Origin: Flavobacterium sp.
Lineage (GTDB): Bacteria > Bacteroidota > Bacteroidia > Flavobacteriales > Flavobacteriaceae
Assembly (NCBI RefSeq): GCF_017744675.1
Contig: NZ_JAGIAV010000004.1
Coordinates: 108,554 to 172,553, forward strand
Length of the DNA stretch: 64,000 bases
Direction of reading: 5' to 3'
The translations under genes and the position numbers were made by a program. Positions 41,928-50,441 of the stretch are shown one piece after another. Every line of letters begins with the position of its first letter. Positions within the stretch are counted from its first letter, which is position 1. The notes under the pieces were generated by a model. That model was not told the DNA's origin, did not search any database, and saw only the letters and a program-made list of their open reading frames with translations.

Positions 41928-43121
41928 TTATAAAAATAAAAGTTGGTGTTCGTGGAATAATTCAAAATCAAAATCATTTACTAATTTTTCCTTTGTTCTA
42001 AACTCATGCATATAGAAATGTAATTTATTTCTAAACCAATTTACAAGTGGTTTTTCGGTAATAATGTCTAAATCTTCAAGTAAAAGATTTAGAGCAACGA
42101 TATAAGAGATATCCTGATTGTTTGCGTAATATTCTCTAAATAGAGATTTTGCAAGACGTTTTTTAATGGTTGTAGAAGAAAGAATAACCTTTTTCAAGCG
42201 TTTAATTATAGGATTGAACTTGGTAATTTGGGATTGTAAAAAATCAAAATCAAACAAAACTATTTGCTTTTCTTTATTGATTTGACTTTTACCAGTATTC
42301 TCACGAAGTTCAAAAAAACCTTTATTTGCAATTTTCAACAACTCATAAAGATTCGCTTTATCAAAAATACCCCAAGTCATTGCTTGACTGATATTTACAT
42401 TTCCTTTAGAATGTTCGTTAAGACCTCTAAAAAACGCAGAATTTAACTGATATTCAAAACGCCAAACATTGTCATTTTTCAAACCGTTATTAGCATAATA
42501 CTCATTTATATATGGTTTCTCGGTTAACTGTAAAGACAGCGTTTTGTTATAGCATCGTATTATTTTGTCTGACGTTCTTTTTCCTATTTGGAAACCGTTA
42601 AGTATTGATTTTCCTTTGTACGTTTCAAAATAGCTTTGTAAATTTTTCGGACGCCCCGAAATAAGGTAGTTACCTGCAACCACATTACTATATAAATTAC
42701 GGTAAGAATTGTTGATATCAGACTTGTCAAGGCATATATCCAGTCTATTAACAGACTTAAATAAGTAGTTCGTTTCATCGCAAAAAGCATTTATGACACC
42801 TTTTAAAGCATCGTTAGATAATGTATAAAATAGATTGTTTTCAAATTGAAGCTGTGCAAATTGTTCGCTCATAATTGCAGAACGTGGTTTCGCTGTGTAA
42901 ATACCGATTTTTAAATCTTCATAATATAGGTCTGCTCTTATTTCAAAAATCTTAGTTCCGTATTCGTAAGGTTTTAAACGAAACTTGGAATGTTCTGGAA
43001 ATTCTCCAAACGGTTGACCCTCTAAATTGATAATTAAATAATCTATATTTATAAGAGTAGGTTTTAAATTATTGTTTTTGAATTTGGTTTGGGCTTGATG
43101 CCTTTCTCTATATGAAATCAT
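41928..43121 (-). CDS. Rolling-circle replication initiator protein
   Basis: 397 aa. Motifs fit the Rep_trans/gene II-type initiators: RLDICLD (Arg126, Asp128, Asp132), IIRCYNK (Arg189-Tyr191-Lys193) and WRFEYQL (Arg221, Glu223). Catalytic Tyr is probably 191. These enzymes nick the replicative form and start rolling-circle synthesis of ssDNA. The protein is preceded by a 9-bp-stem hairpin (43148-43171), a candidate nicking site. It lacks helicase or ATPase motifs, so a host helicase would be needed. Confidence 0.75.
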   Translation of the reverse strand: MISYRERHQAQTKFKNNNLKPTLINIDYLIINLEGQPFGEFPEHSKFRLKPYEYGTKIFEIRADLYYEDLKIGIYTAKPRSAIMSEQFAQLQFENNLFYTLSNDALKGVINAFCDETNYLFKSVNRLDICLDKSDINNSYRNLYSNVVAGNYLISGRPKNLQSYFETYKGKSILNGFQIGKRTSDKIIRCYNKTLSLQLTEKPYINEYYANNGLKNDNVWRFEYQLNSAFFRGLNEHSKGNVNISQAMTWGIFDKANLYELLKIANKGFFELRENTGKSQINKEKQIVLFDFDFLQSQITKFNPIIKRLKKVILSSTTIKKRLAKSLFREYYANNQDISYIVALNLLLEDLDIITEKPLVNWFRNKLHFYMHEFRTKEKLVNDFDFELFHEHQLLFL

Positions 43122-43147
43122 TGTTTTTAGTAGGTTTGAGTGAGTTA

Positions 43148-43171
43148 GTTGCCGTTATACCCAACGGCAAC
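43148..43171. other. Hairpin upstream of rep, candidate double-strand origin
   Basis: GTTGCCGTT (43148-43156) and AACGGCAAC (43163-43171) form a perfect GC-rich stem with a 6-nt loop (ATACCC), standing out in very AT-rich DNA. Rolling-circle initiators often nick in or near such hairpins upstream of their own gene. Confidence 0.5.
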
Positions 43172-43185
43172 GCTAAAAGATTGAA

Positions 43186-43401
43186 CTAATATTTTTTTGA
43201 TTCATTTTTGACCCAATCTAGAAAGGTGAAAAATGTATCTTTAATGTATTGGGGGAGTCCTATAGTTTTAATTTCATAGCAGTAAAATAATTTACCATCC
43301 TGAGTATGTGATTTGTATTTGAATTTTAAAAAACATAAATTCTCAGTCGCTATATCTTTTAATACTTCATAATGAAGCTTTCTATAAATTTTTACTTCCA
43401 T
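43186..43401 (-). CDS. Small hypothetical protein, 71 aa (element)
   Basis: MEVKIYRKLHYEVLKDIATENLCFLKFKYKSHT-type beginning, basic/aromatic, no domain recognised. It lies 11 bp after the 108-aa gene and 64 bp before rep on the same strand. Confidence 0.6.
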   Translation of the reverse strand: MEVKIYRKLHYEVLKDIATENLCFLKFKYKSHTQDGKLFYCYEIKTIGLPQYIKDTFFTFLDWVKNESKKY

Positions 43402-43412
43402 AACTTATTTAT

Positions 43413-43739
43413 TTAAGAGGTTACGTTTTGCCACAACGAATAATGATTTTTTGGTAAATCATTGACTGTAAACTGCTTTTTGGAAATTGCTTCTGAAATT
43501 TTCTTTTCAAATTCTAAGAATTTAGCTTTGTAAAGGGTTATCTGAGAATTGGACAAAACATTTATTATCTGAGCAATCTGTTGAATTTCTCTAATTAGAA
43601 AATCATGCTGATATTTTAAACCAATTAGGTCTACAGTTTCCACAGGATTTTTTGAATATTCGTTCAAATCAAAATTTAAACTGGCTAATTCAAAGATTAA
43701 ATTTTCTCGTTTTTGAATTAATTTTAGAATTTCAGACAT
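43413..43739 (-). CDS. Coiled-coil small protein, 108 aa (element)
   Basis: Two long helices with heptads (ILKLIQKRENLIFELASLNFDLNEY and HDFLIREIQQIAQIINVLSNSQITLYKAKFLEFEKKISEAI). Soluble. Three bp separate it from the first gene of the element. Function unknown. Confidence 0.6.
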   Translation of the reverse strand: MSEILKLIQKRENLIFELASLNFDLNEYSKNPVETVDLIGLKYQHDFLIREIQQIAQIINVLSNSQITLYKAKFLEFEKKISEAISKKQFTVNDLPKNHYSLWQNVTS

Positions 43740-43742
43740 ATA

Positions 43743-44051
43743 TTAAGGTATTAGAAGATTATGTTTAAGAAGTTTTGAAATCAGAGTTTTCATTGAATTG
43801 CAGTAAAAAATAAATTCATGAACACAAAAAGATTGAGTTACTATAAAGCAATCCGTACAAACTTTAATTGTAATTCCTATATTTGAACCACGGATTCTTA
43901 GAAATAATGTTTTAAACTTTAAGTGTGAGGTTTTACAAAAAGGGCGCATCTTTTTCAAAAATGTTTTAGCATTGAAATTTGTGTGACGCATTTTGTTTAA
44001 TTCTAGAAGTAATAGAGTATAATTCTCTAAAGATGTACGTTTTAAGGCCAT
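43743..44051 (-). CDS. First gene of the element, 102 aa hypothetical
   Basis: Very basic and Cys-containing (RPFCKTSHLKFKTLFLRIRGSNIGITIKVCTDCFIVTQSFCVHEFIFYC). The spaced Cys/His residues could bind metal but fit no known finger. The start codon overlaps an inverted repeat, and the right junction lies 30 bp upstream. Confidence 0.55.
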   Translation of the reverse strand: MALKRTSLENYTLLLLELNKMRHTNFNAKTFLKKMRPFCKTSHLKFKTLFLRIRGSNIGITIKVCTDCFIVTQSFCVHEFIFYCNSMKTLISKLLKHNLLIP

Positions 44052-44079
44052 GTGGTATTTGTTAATTAGTTATACCACA
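44051..44079. promoter_or_regulatory. Inverted repeat TGTGGTAT/ATACCACA at the first gene
   Basis: An 8-bp inverted repeat (44051-44058 and 44072-44079) spans the start codon of the first element gene and reaches to within 2 bp of the attR block. It may be an operator or part of the phage attachment region. Confidence 0.5.
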
Positions 44080-44080
44080 A

Positions 44081-44117
<37 letters not shown>

Positions 44118-44127
44118 TAAAACCTCC

Positions 44128-44640
44128 CTACAATTGCGCTATACGACTTTTGGTTAGGAATATTTTCAACTATCAAAAATTGAGCATCTCTTACTTCTAG
44201 CTTAATTTTCTTTCTTTTTTGTAATTGAAATTTCTAAGCTTCCCATAGATTCGATATTTGAATTTTGTTTTAAAAAATTTTCAAATATTAAAAATTTAGA
44301 TTGACTAACATTTAATTGAAAAATCAAATTTGAATCGCTCGTAATTCGCTACACAATTTTAAACTTAAGAATTTCTTGAATATTAAAAAATGAATCGTCT
44401 ATAATTGCGCTGTATAATTATTATTTCAAGAACTTGTCAAATATGGAAAATTTAAGACTTAATTTTAATTGCTCATAATTGCGCTATACGGTAATTATTT
44501 TAAAAGTTTTTCAAATATTGAAAATTTAGACAATCATGTACTGAGACATATTTTTGATTTTTATCTAAAATTGAATTGTTCTATAAATGGCGCTGTATGA
44601 TTTTAAAATTTATTTTTTTCAAATATGAAAAATTCAGCGG
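44128..44640. repeat. Six-copy degenerate ~50-bp repeat array beside dif, otherwise gene-free
   Basis: Each unit has a GCGCTATA-type box (44136, 44252 weak, 44347, 44408, 44482, 44591), a T-rich spacer and then TTTTCAAATATTGAAAA-like sequence. Spacing is 116, 95, 61, 74 and 109 bp. Units 1 and 2 align without gaps over ~48 bp. The palindrome is perfect in unit 5 (44508-44524). The rest of 44641-44855 is AT-rich with a TACATTCG promoter-like element. Confidence 0.65.
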
Positions 44641-44855
44641 ACCTCAATATTGTACAGTTTATTTCAATAAATAAAATCTCATTGATTAGAATCCTAAATC
44701 TTGAAATTTTCAAAAGAGAAAAACTTTTTAAAGTCTTACGGCTATTAACTTTTAACATTTCCTTAAAATAGTTAGTTTCTACTAAAGAACTTTCATTGTA
44801 AGAGTTTATTTTACTATTTTTACATTCGATACTTTAAAAATAAATTATCAGATAT

Positions 44856-46772
44856 ATGAATACAGTCGCTGAGCATATTGCAGATTTTTTAAAAGAATAC
44901 AAACCGTTTGATAATTTAACTTTCCAAGAATTATCAGATATTGCTACGAATATTCGTGTCATAAATTTAGAAAAGCATGCGGTATTATTTCAAAATAATG
45001 ATCCGCTTCATGAAAACTTTTATGTAGTAGCTTCTGGCGTCATTAATCTTACGACTATTGCAGACGCTGAAGAAACTATTATAAATAAATGTCATGAAGG
45101 CGATATTTTTGGTTTACGCCCGTTTTTTGCAAAAAACAACTACATGATGACCGCCAAAGCGCGTGAAGAAAGTATTGTTTATGCTATTCCGATCGCTGTT
45201 TTTAGACCTTTTGTGGCTAATAATTCTGATGTATTGAACTTTTTGCTAGAAAGTTTTGCCGTAAATTCACGCCATACCAAAGACAGCATGAATTCTAATG
45301 GTAAACTAGTCTCAGATTCTGATTATTTAGATCAGCAGACAGAAATGCAATATATTCAGTCTCTTAATTATAATAATTCGCCTCTAACAACAAAGGCCGA
45401 TTCTATAATTAAAGATGTTGCGAATTTAATGACAGATTCTATGCTGGATAACATCATAATCTGTGGCGAAAAAAATCATCCAATCGGAATTGTAACCAAC
45501 GCCGATCTGTCATCAAAAATTGCTACAGGACGTTATCCTATTACTGAAACAATAGACAAAATTATGTCGTCTCCGGTTGTTACAGTTTTAGAAAATGTAT
45601 CTTTAGCGGAAGCGCAATTATTAATGCTTAAACATAATGTAACTCACTTATGCGTTACTAAAGATGGCACGAGTAAATCTGTCGTTAAAGGAATTATTTC
45701 TGAACACGATCTTATTGTTGCTCAAGCCAGTAACCCAGGTGTATTAATTAAAGAGATTAAGCGTTCTCAGCTTCCGAAAGATTTAAAACAAATACGCGAT
45801 CGTCTATCTGATTTGATTCAGAATTCGATCCAAAAAAATATTCCAATTTCACATGTTAGCAATATAGCAAGTGAGATTAATCTAGCCATTATAAAAAGAG
45901 CTGTCGAATTATCAATTTTAGATTTAGGCTCCCCTCCTGCACGTTTTGCTTGGTTAAGCATTGGTAGTCAAGGGCGTAAGGAGCAATTATTACTTACAGA
46001 TCAAGATAGCATTTTAATTTTTGAAGATGTTACGCCTGAGAAATACAGAGAAGTTAAAGATTACTTCTTAAGATTGGCCAAACGCACGACTTCTATTTTA
46101 GAAAAAGTGGGTTACGATTATTGTCCGAATGGTCATATGGGAAGCAATATGCTTTGGTGTAAATCATTGAGTGATTGGACAAAACAATACAACAGCTGGA
46201 TGAATACTCCAGGTGAAAACAGTAATGATTTGAGTAGTATTTTCTTTGATTATGAAATTGTTTTCGGAGAACCAAAAATAGAAGAAGCGATCGAAAATGT
46301 AATTTTTAAGAATGCTGTTAACAATACTTTATTCTTTGACTTCTTAGGAAACGATGCTTTAAAGAAAAATTCGCCTCTAAGCTTTTTCAAAAAATTCATT
46401 GTTGAAGAAGACGGTCCGAACAAAGACAAATTTGATATTAAAACTCGTGCTTTAATGCCATTAATCGATGGAGCACGTTTATTAATTTTAAATGCCAATA
46501 TTAAAGGAATTCAAAACACTTATTTAAGGTTCAAACAATTAGCAATTACAGATTCTAAAAATGCTGAAATTTATTTAAGCTGTGCAGAAGCTTTCTTAAC
46601 GCTTTCTAAGTTTAGAACTGTTGAAGGATTAAAAAATGACGACTCTGGCCAATATATTAATTTAAGAGAAATGTCAAAATCTGACAAAGAGAAATTAAAA
46701 AATGCGCTGTCCCCAATGAAAGATCTGGAGGAACTTATTAAGAGTAAATTTCAATTGACACAATTCTCATAA
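44856..46772 (+). CDS. cNMP-binding/CBS/DUF294 nucleotidyltransferase-like signalling protein
   Basis: 638 aa in four parts. Residues ~20-130 are a cyclic-nucleotide-binding barrel (EKHAVLFQNNDPLHENFYVVASGVINL). Residues ~175-300 are two CBS domains (IKDVANLMTDSMLDNIIICGEKNHPIGIVTNADL, ETIDKIMSSPVVTV). Next is DUF294 with WLSIGSQGRKEQLLLTDQDSILIFED (G-S and D-x-D of a nucleotidyltransferase). The C-terminal DUF294_C is helical. It is 3 bp ahead of a DnaQ-like gene, with acs nearby; the same trio occurs beside acs in proteobacteria. A role in acetate or energy control is inference. Confidence 0.88.
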   Translation: MNTVAEHIADFLKEYKPFDNLTFQELSDIATNIRVINLEKHAVLFQNNDPLHENFYVVASGVINLTTIADAEETIINKCHEGDIFGLRPFFAKNNYMMTAKAREESIVYAIPIAVFRPFVANNSDVLNFLLESFAVNSRHTKDSMNSNGKLVSDSDYLDQQTEMQYIQSLNYNNSPLTTKADSIIKDVANLMTDSMLDNIIICGEKNHPIGIVTNADLSSKIATGRYPITETIDKIMSSPVVTVLENVSLAEAQLLMLKHNVTHLCVTKDGTSKSVVKGIISEHDLIVAQASNPGVLIKEIKRSQLPKDLKQIRDRLSDLIQNSIQKNIPISHVSNIASEINLAIIKRAVELSILDLGSPPARFAWLSIGSQGRKEQLLLTDQDSILIFEDVTPEKYREVKDYFLRLAKRTTSILEKVGYDYCPNGHMGSNMLWCKSLSDWTKQYNSWMNTPGENSNDLSSIFFDYEIVFGEPKIEEAIENVIFKNAVNNTLFFDFLGNDALKKNSPLSFFKKFIVEEDGPNKDKFDIKTRALMPLIDGARLLILNANIKGIQNTYLRFKQLAITDSKNAEIYLSCAEAFLTLSKFRTVEGLKNDDSGQYINLREMSKSDKEKLKNALSPMKDLEELIKSKFQLTQFS

Positions 46773-46775
46773 AAC

Positions 46776-47372
46776 ATGCTAGACTGGCTAAAAAACATCA
46801 ATAAAGACTATCCAGATTTCTGGAAAGGTTATTTAACTAAATTCGAAACCAAACCTAATAAGTTTGTTGTATTATCGACTGAAACTTCTGGCTTAAATCC
46901 GGATAAGGATGTTATATTATCCCTTGGAGCCTTTTCGGTTATCGACGATAGTATTGTTATTAAAGAAAACTTTGAAACGGTTTTATTGCAATACAAGTAT
47001 CTTCAAGATAACGGACTTTCAAATGAATTTATCATTGAAAGCAAAATGATGAAAATGCCTGAACCTGATGCGCTTGAAGCTTTTGTAAATTTTATTGGAA
47101 ATTCTATTTTAGTCGGACATCATATTAATTTTGACATAGAGATGCTGAATGCAGCTCTAGAACGCCTAGATTGTGGCCGATTAAAAAATGAAGCTTTAGA
47201 TGTAGATGTCATGTACAGAAAACTTACAGATATAAACGACAAACAATTTTCACTTGACGATTTATGCGAAATTTATAAAATTCCAAAAAGTGATCGAAAT
47301 TCTTCTTCTGAAGATGCATACAGAATCGGACTTTTATTCTTGAAACTAAAATCTAGGTTGGGAATTAAATAA
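46776..47372 (+). CDS. DnaQ-like exonuclease-fold protein with altered active site
   Basis: 198 aa. Exo I reads VVLSTETSGLN: the first catalytic Asp is Ser34, while Glu36 is kept. Exo II LVGHHINFDIEML keeps Asp. The exo III region DRNSSSEDAYRIGLLFL keeps Asp but has no His at the expected place (Asn). Metal-dependent cleavage is therefore doubtful. It is translationally close (3 bp) to the CBS/DUF294 gene and is probably its partner. Confidence 0.8.
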   Translation: MLDWLKNINKDYPDFWKGYLTKFETKPNKFVVLSTETSGLNPDKDVILSLGAFSVIDDSIVIKENFETVLLQYKYLQDNGLSNEFIIESKMMKMPEPDALEAFVNFIGNSILVGHHINFDIEMLNAALERLDCGRLKNEALDVDVMYRKLTDINDKQFSLDDLCEIYKIPKSDRNSSSEDAYRIGLLFLKLKSRLGIK

Positions 47373-47420
47373 ATTTTAAATAATCAATTTTTAAAATTCC
47401 AAATTCCAATCCGTGGATAT

Positions 47421-47458
47421 AAAAAATGCCTCTTAAATAATTTTAAGAGGCATTTTTT
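47421..47458 (+). terminator. Intrinsic terminator
   Basis: AAAAAATGCCTCTTAAA pairs with TTTAAGAGGCATTTTTT around ATAA. It ends the CBS/exonuclease transcript. Confidence 0.88.
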
Positions 47459-47589
47459 ATTACTGATGCTTTTAACAGAAAATTATAAACTCGTTTATTT
47501 TTCAAATTAAGTAAAACTGTAATTTTATATCAAATTATATTTCCAAAAAACAAACAAAAACACGGTCCATTTTTTAATTAAAAAAATCT

Positions 47590-47991
47590 ATGAAAAAGCT
47601 TTTATTTATGTTGCCATTGCTGTTTTTTGTTTCAGCAATTTTTGCCCAAAATCAAGATCCTTCATCAAAACGCATTCTAGGAAATTGGTATTCTAAAACA
47701 AATCCAAATATCAAATGGACTTTTACGATGGATGGAAGAGTTTACAATTACAACCAAGATAGAATGGCGGTAATGTATAAATACACCATTTCGCATACTT
47801 GTCAAAATTACACAGATTATACAGCCGAATTTATAACATTAATGGACAAAGATGGCAATCAATTCTGTTTTAAAATAAACGGAATAAACGAAAACAAAAA
47901 TGGTATTTTGTCACTTACCAACTTAAGCAATATGCAGCCTCTTGTTTTTGTAAATGATGCAAGTCTAAAAAACACACAATCAATACAATAA
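47590..47991 (+). CDS. Secreted hypothetical protein, 133 aa
   Basis: Signal peptide KKLLFMLPLLFFVSAIFAQ. The mature part starts SSKRILGNWYSKTNPNIKWTFTMDGRVYNY and has beta strands typical of lipocalin-like GNW domains, with two Cys (SHTCQNY, NQFCFKI) that could bridge. Function unknown. Convergent with acs across a terminator. Confidence 0.65.
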   Translation: MKKLLFMLPLLFFVSAIFAQNQDPSSKRILGNWYSKTNPNIKWTFTMDGRVYNYNQDRMAVMYKYTISHTCQNYTDYTAEFITLMDKDGNQFCFKINGINENKNGILSLTNLSNMQPLVFVNDASLKNTQSIQ

Positions 47992-48022
47992 AAAAAACCT
48001 CTTAAAATTAAGAGGCTTTTTA
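47990..48022. terminator. Bidirectional terminator between the secreted gene and acs
   Basis: AACCTCTTA pairs with TAAGAGGCTT around AAAT, with A and T runs on the two sides. It separates convergent genes. Confidence 0.8.
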
Positions 48023-48037
48023 GTTTTACATTTTTAC

Positions 48038-49948
48038 TTAAGAAATTCTTTCTTTCATAATTTGCTCTACCACTTCTGGATTTAGCAAAGTTGAAGTATC
48101 ACCAAAATTAGAATAATCACCTTCGGCAATTTTACGTAAAATTCTACGCATAATTTTTCCTGAGCGTGTTTTTGGCAAACCAGAAACGAACTGGATTTTA
48201 TCTAATTTTGCGATTGGTCCAATGTGATCTGCAATGTATTGATTAATCTCTTTAGCCAGGTTTTCTTTATTTCTAACTTCTCCTGTTTCTTTAAGAATAA
48301 CAAATCCATACAGTGCGTTTCCTTTAATATCATGTGGGAATCCAACAATAGCAGATTCTGCAACAGCTGGATGTTCGTTGATTGCATCTTCAATTGGTGC
48401 AGTTCCTAAGTTATGACCAGAAACAATCACAACATCATCTACTCTACCCGTGATTCTGTAATATCCTACTTCGTCTCTTAGAGCTCCGTCTCCTGTAAAA
48501 TATTTACCAGGGAAAGCAGAGAAATAAGTTTCTTTGTAACGATCGTGATCACCCCAAATTGTTCTAGCAATACCAGGCCAAGGGAATTTAATACATAAAC
48601 TTCCAACTACTTGATTTCCTTCAATTTCATTACGTTTTTCATCCATTAAAACAGGCTGAATTCCAGGCAATGGCAAAGTTGCATAAGTTGGTTTTGTTGG
48701 CGTAACAAAGGCAATTGGCGAAATCATGATTCCACCAGTTTCAGTCTGCCACCAAGTATCTACAACTGGACATCTCTTATCTCCCACGTGGTCATTAAAC
48801 CAGTGCCATGCTTCTTCGTTGATTGGCTCTCCAACAGATCCAATAACTTTAAGCGATTTAAGAGGATATTTTTGAATATAATCTAAACTTTCTTTTGCTA
48901 ATGAACGAATTGCAGTTGGTGCAGTATAGAATTGTGTGATTTTATGTTTTTCGATAATATCCCAAAAACGGCTAAAATCTGGATAAGAAGGAACTCCTTC
49001 AAAAATTACGGTTGTAGCTCCATTTAACAATGGTCCGTACAAAATGTACGAGTGGCCTGTAATCCATCCGATGTCTGCCGTACACCAGAAAATATCATTG
49101 TCTTCGTAATTAAAAACATTTTTAAATGTATAGGCAGTATAAACCATATAACCTGCCGTTGTATGGACCATTCCTTTTGGCTTTCCTGTTGATCCTGAAG
49201 TATATAAAATAAACAAAGGATCTTCGGCATCCATAATTTCGGCAACACTATTATCTAGAGCCGCATCCAATAATGGCTGTAACCAAATATCACGGCCTTC
49301 TTTCATTTTCACATTAGTATTAGTTCTTTTTGCTACTAAAACTTTTGTTACAGAAGGGCAAGTTTCTAGAGCTTCATCAACAATTCCTTTAAGGTCAATT
49401 GTTTTATTTCCTCTATAACCTCCGTCTGATGTTATTACCATTTTACATTCGCAATCGTTGATTCTTGCAGCCACTGCAGAAGCAGAAAAACCAGCAAAAA
49501 CTACAGAGTGAATTGCTCCGATTCTAGCACAAGCCAAAACAGAAACAGCCAATTCTGGAATCATTGGCAAATAAATGCAAACTCTATCTCCTTTACGAAC
49601 ACCTTGCTCGCGAAGAACGTTTGCCATTTTTGAAACTCTTTCGTATAATTCGTTATATGTTATATGTAAAGCTTCTTCAGAAGGATCGTTTGGTTCAAAA
49701 ATAATTGCAGTTTTATCTCCTCTTTTACTTAAATGTCTATCAATACAGTTTTTGGTAATGTTAACTTTAGCATCTGTAAACCATTTTACTTCTGCCTCAG
49801 CCATATTAAAATCAACAACTTTTTCCCATTGCTGGTACCATGTAAAATTTTCTTCAGCTATTTTTCCCCAAAATTTTCTTGGCTCTCTTATTGACTTATT
49901 GTAATGTTTAAAATATTGTTCTAAATTTTCAATTTTATAATAGCTCAT
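48038..49948 (-). CDS. acs: Acetyl-CoA synthetase
   Basis: 636 aa AMP-forming enzyme. Adenylation motif YTSGSTGKPKGMVHTT, then TAPTAIRSL, WWQTETGGIMISP, TGDGALRDEVGYYRITGRVDDVV and LPKTRSGKIMRRILR, whose last Lys is the classic acetylation site. It converts acetate, ATP and CoA into acetyl-CoA. Length fits AcsA. It lies next to the CBS/DUF294 and exonuclease genes that accompany acs in other phyla. Confidence 0.95.
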   Translation of the reverse strand: MSYYKIENLEQYFKHYNKSIREPRKFWGKIAEENFTWYQQWEKVVDFNMAEAEVKWFTDAKVNITKNCIDRHLSKRGDKTAIIFEPNDPSEEALHITYNELYERVSKMANVLREQGVRKGDRVCIYLPMIPELAVSVLACARIGAIHSVVFAGFSASAVAARINDCECKMVITSDGGYRGNKTIDLKGIVDEALETCPSVTKVLVAKRTNTNVKMKEGRDIWLQPLLDAALDNSVAEIMDAEDPLFILYTSGSTGKPKGMVHTTAGYMVYTAYTFKNVFNYEDNDIFWCTADIGWITGHSYILYGPLLNGATTVIFEGVPSYPDFSRFWDIIEKHKITQFYTAPTAIRSLAKESLDYIQKYPLKSLKVIGSVGEPINEEAWHWFNDHVGDKRCPVVDTWWQTETGGIMISPIAFVTPTKPTYATLPLPGIQPVLMDEKRNEIEGNQVVGSLCIKFPWPGIARTIWGDHDRYKETYFSAFPGKYFTGDGALRDEVGYYRITGRVDDVVIVSGHNLGTAPIEDAINEHPAVAESAIVGFPHDIKGNALYGFVILKETGEVRNKENLAKEINQYIADHIGPIAKLDKIQFVSGLPKTRSGKIMRRILRKIAEGDYSNFGDTSTLLNPEVVEQIMKERIS

Positions 49949-50441
49949 CGTTTGTTGAATTTTTTTATAAATGTATTAAATCTGAACGTATCCGTGAAAT
50001 AATTTAATCCATAAATTCTATCAAAAAAAAACATTTCTTTAATAAAATATGATAATTATTTGCGTTTGTTTTAAAATTTTAATTTTTAAAACAATTTAGA
50101 AAGGGCAAAAAAGGCATAATAAATAAATATTATGCCTTTTTTAATTTAACAAATTTCAATAACAATTAATTCTTTGCGAACTGCATTTGAGACTTTTCTC
50201 TATTTTGAAAATAGCAGCATCATTATTAATTAAAACAGAAATTTCAACAAGTATATTTTTTACAAAATATACCCCATTTTAGGGATCCGCTTCACTTAAC
50301 TCGCTTGTTGAAGTTAAGTGAATGCAATATGCATCTATATCTATTATCTTAATAAGTGCTTACTAATTCAAAATATTACAAATCATTGATACAGTGCAAA
50401 TCCCGCAAAATCGAATTCTGCGGGAATTCCCATTTTTTTAA
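49949..50441. other. Gene-free stretch between acs and ilvC
   Basis: No gene seen. It contains a perfect hairpin AAAAAAGGCATAATA/TATTATGCCTTTTTT at 50107-50142, a second TTCACTTAAC/GTTAAGTGAA hairpin at 50291-50322 and a TCCCGCA/TGCGGGA hairpin at 50401-50425 close to the ilvC stop. The first may end a transcript entering from either side; the last two probably terminate ilvC. The remaining sequence is AT-rich and includes the acs promoter region. Confidence 0.7.

Noticed and set aside
41928..42000. HEH near the C-terminus of Rep as a HUH nuclease motif
   Set aside because: It lies in the last residues of the protein, away from RLD..D and RxYNK, so it cannot be the metal-binding HUH element.
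42584..42790. Additional small gene inside rep
   Set aside because: It is on the same strand in another frame of the rep gene with no conserved pattern and no start signal.
44128..44640. CRISPR array
   Set aside because: Units are imperfect, spacing varies from 61 to 116 bp, and no cas gene is near.
44128..44640. Integron attC array
   Set aside because: No GTTRRRY core sites pair in the needed R''/R' layout, no cassette genes lie between the repeats and no integrase is in the window.
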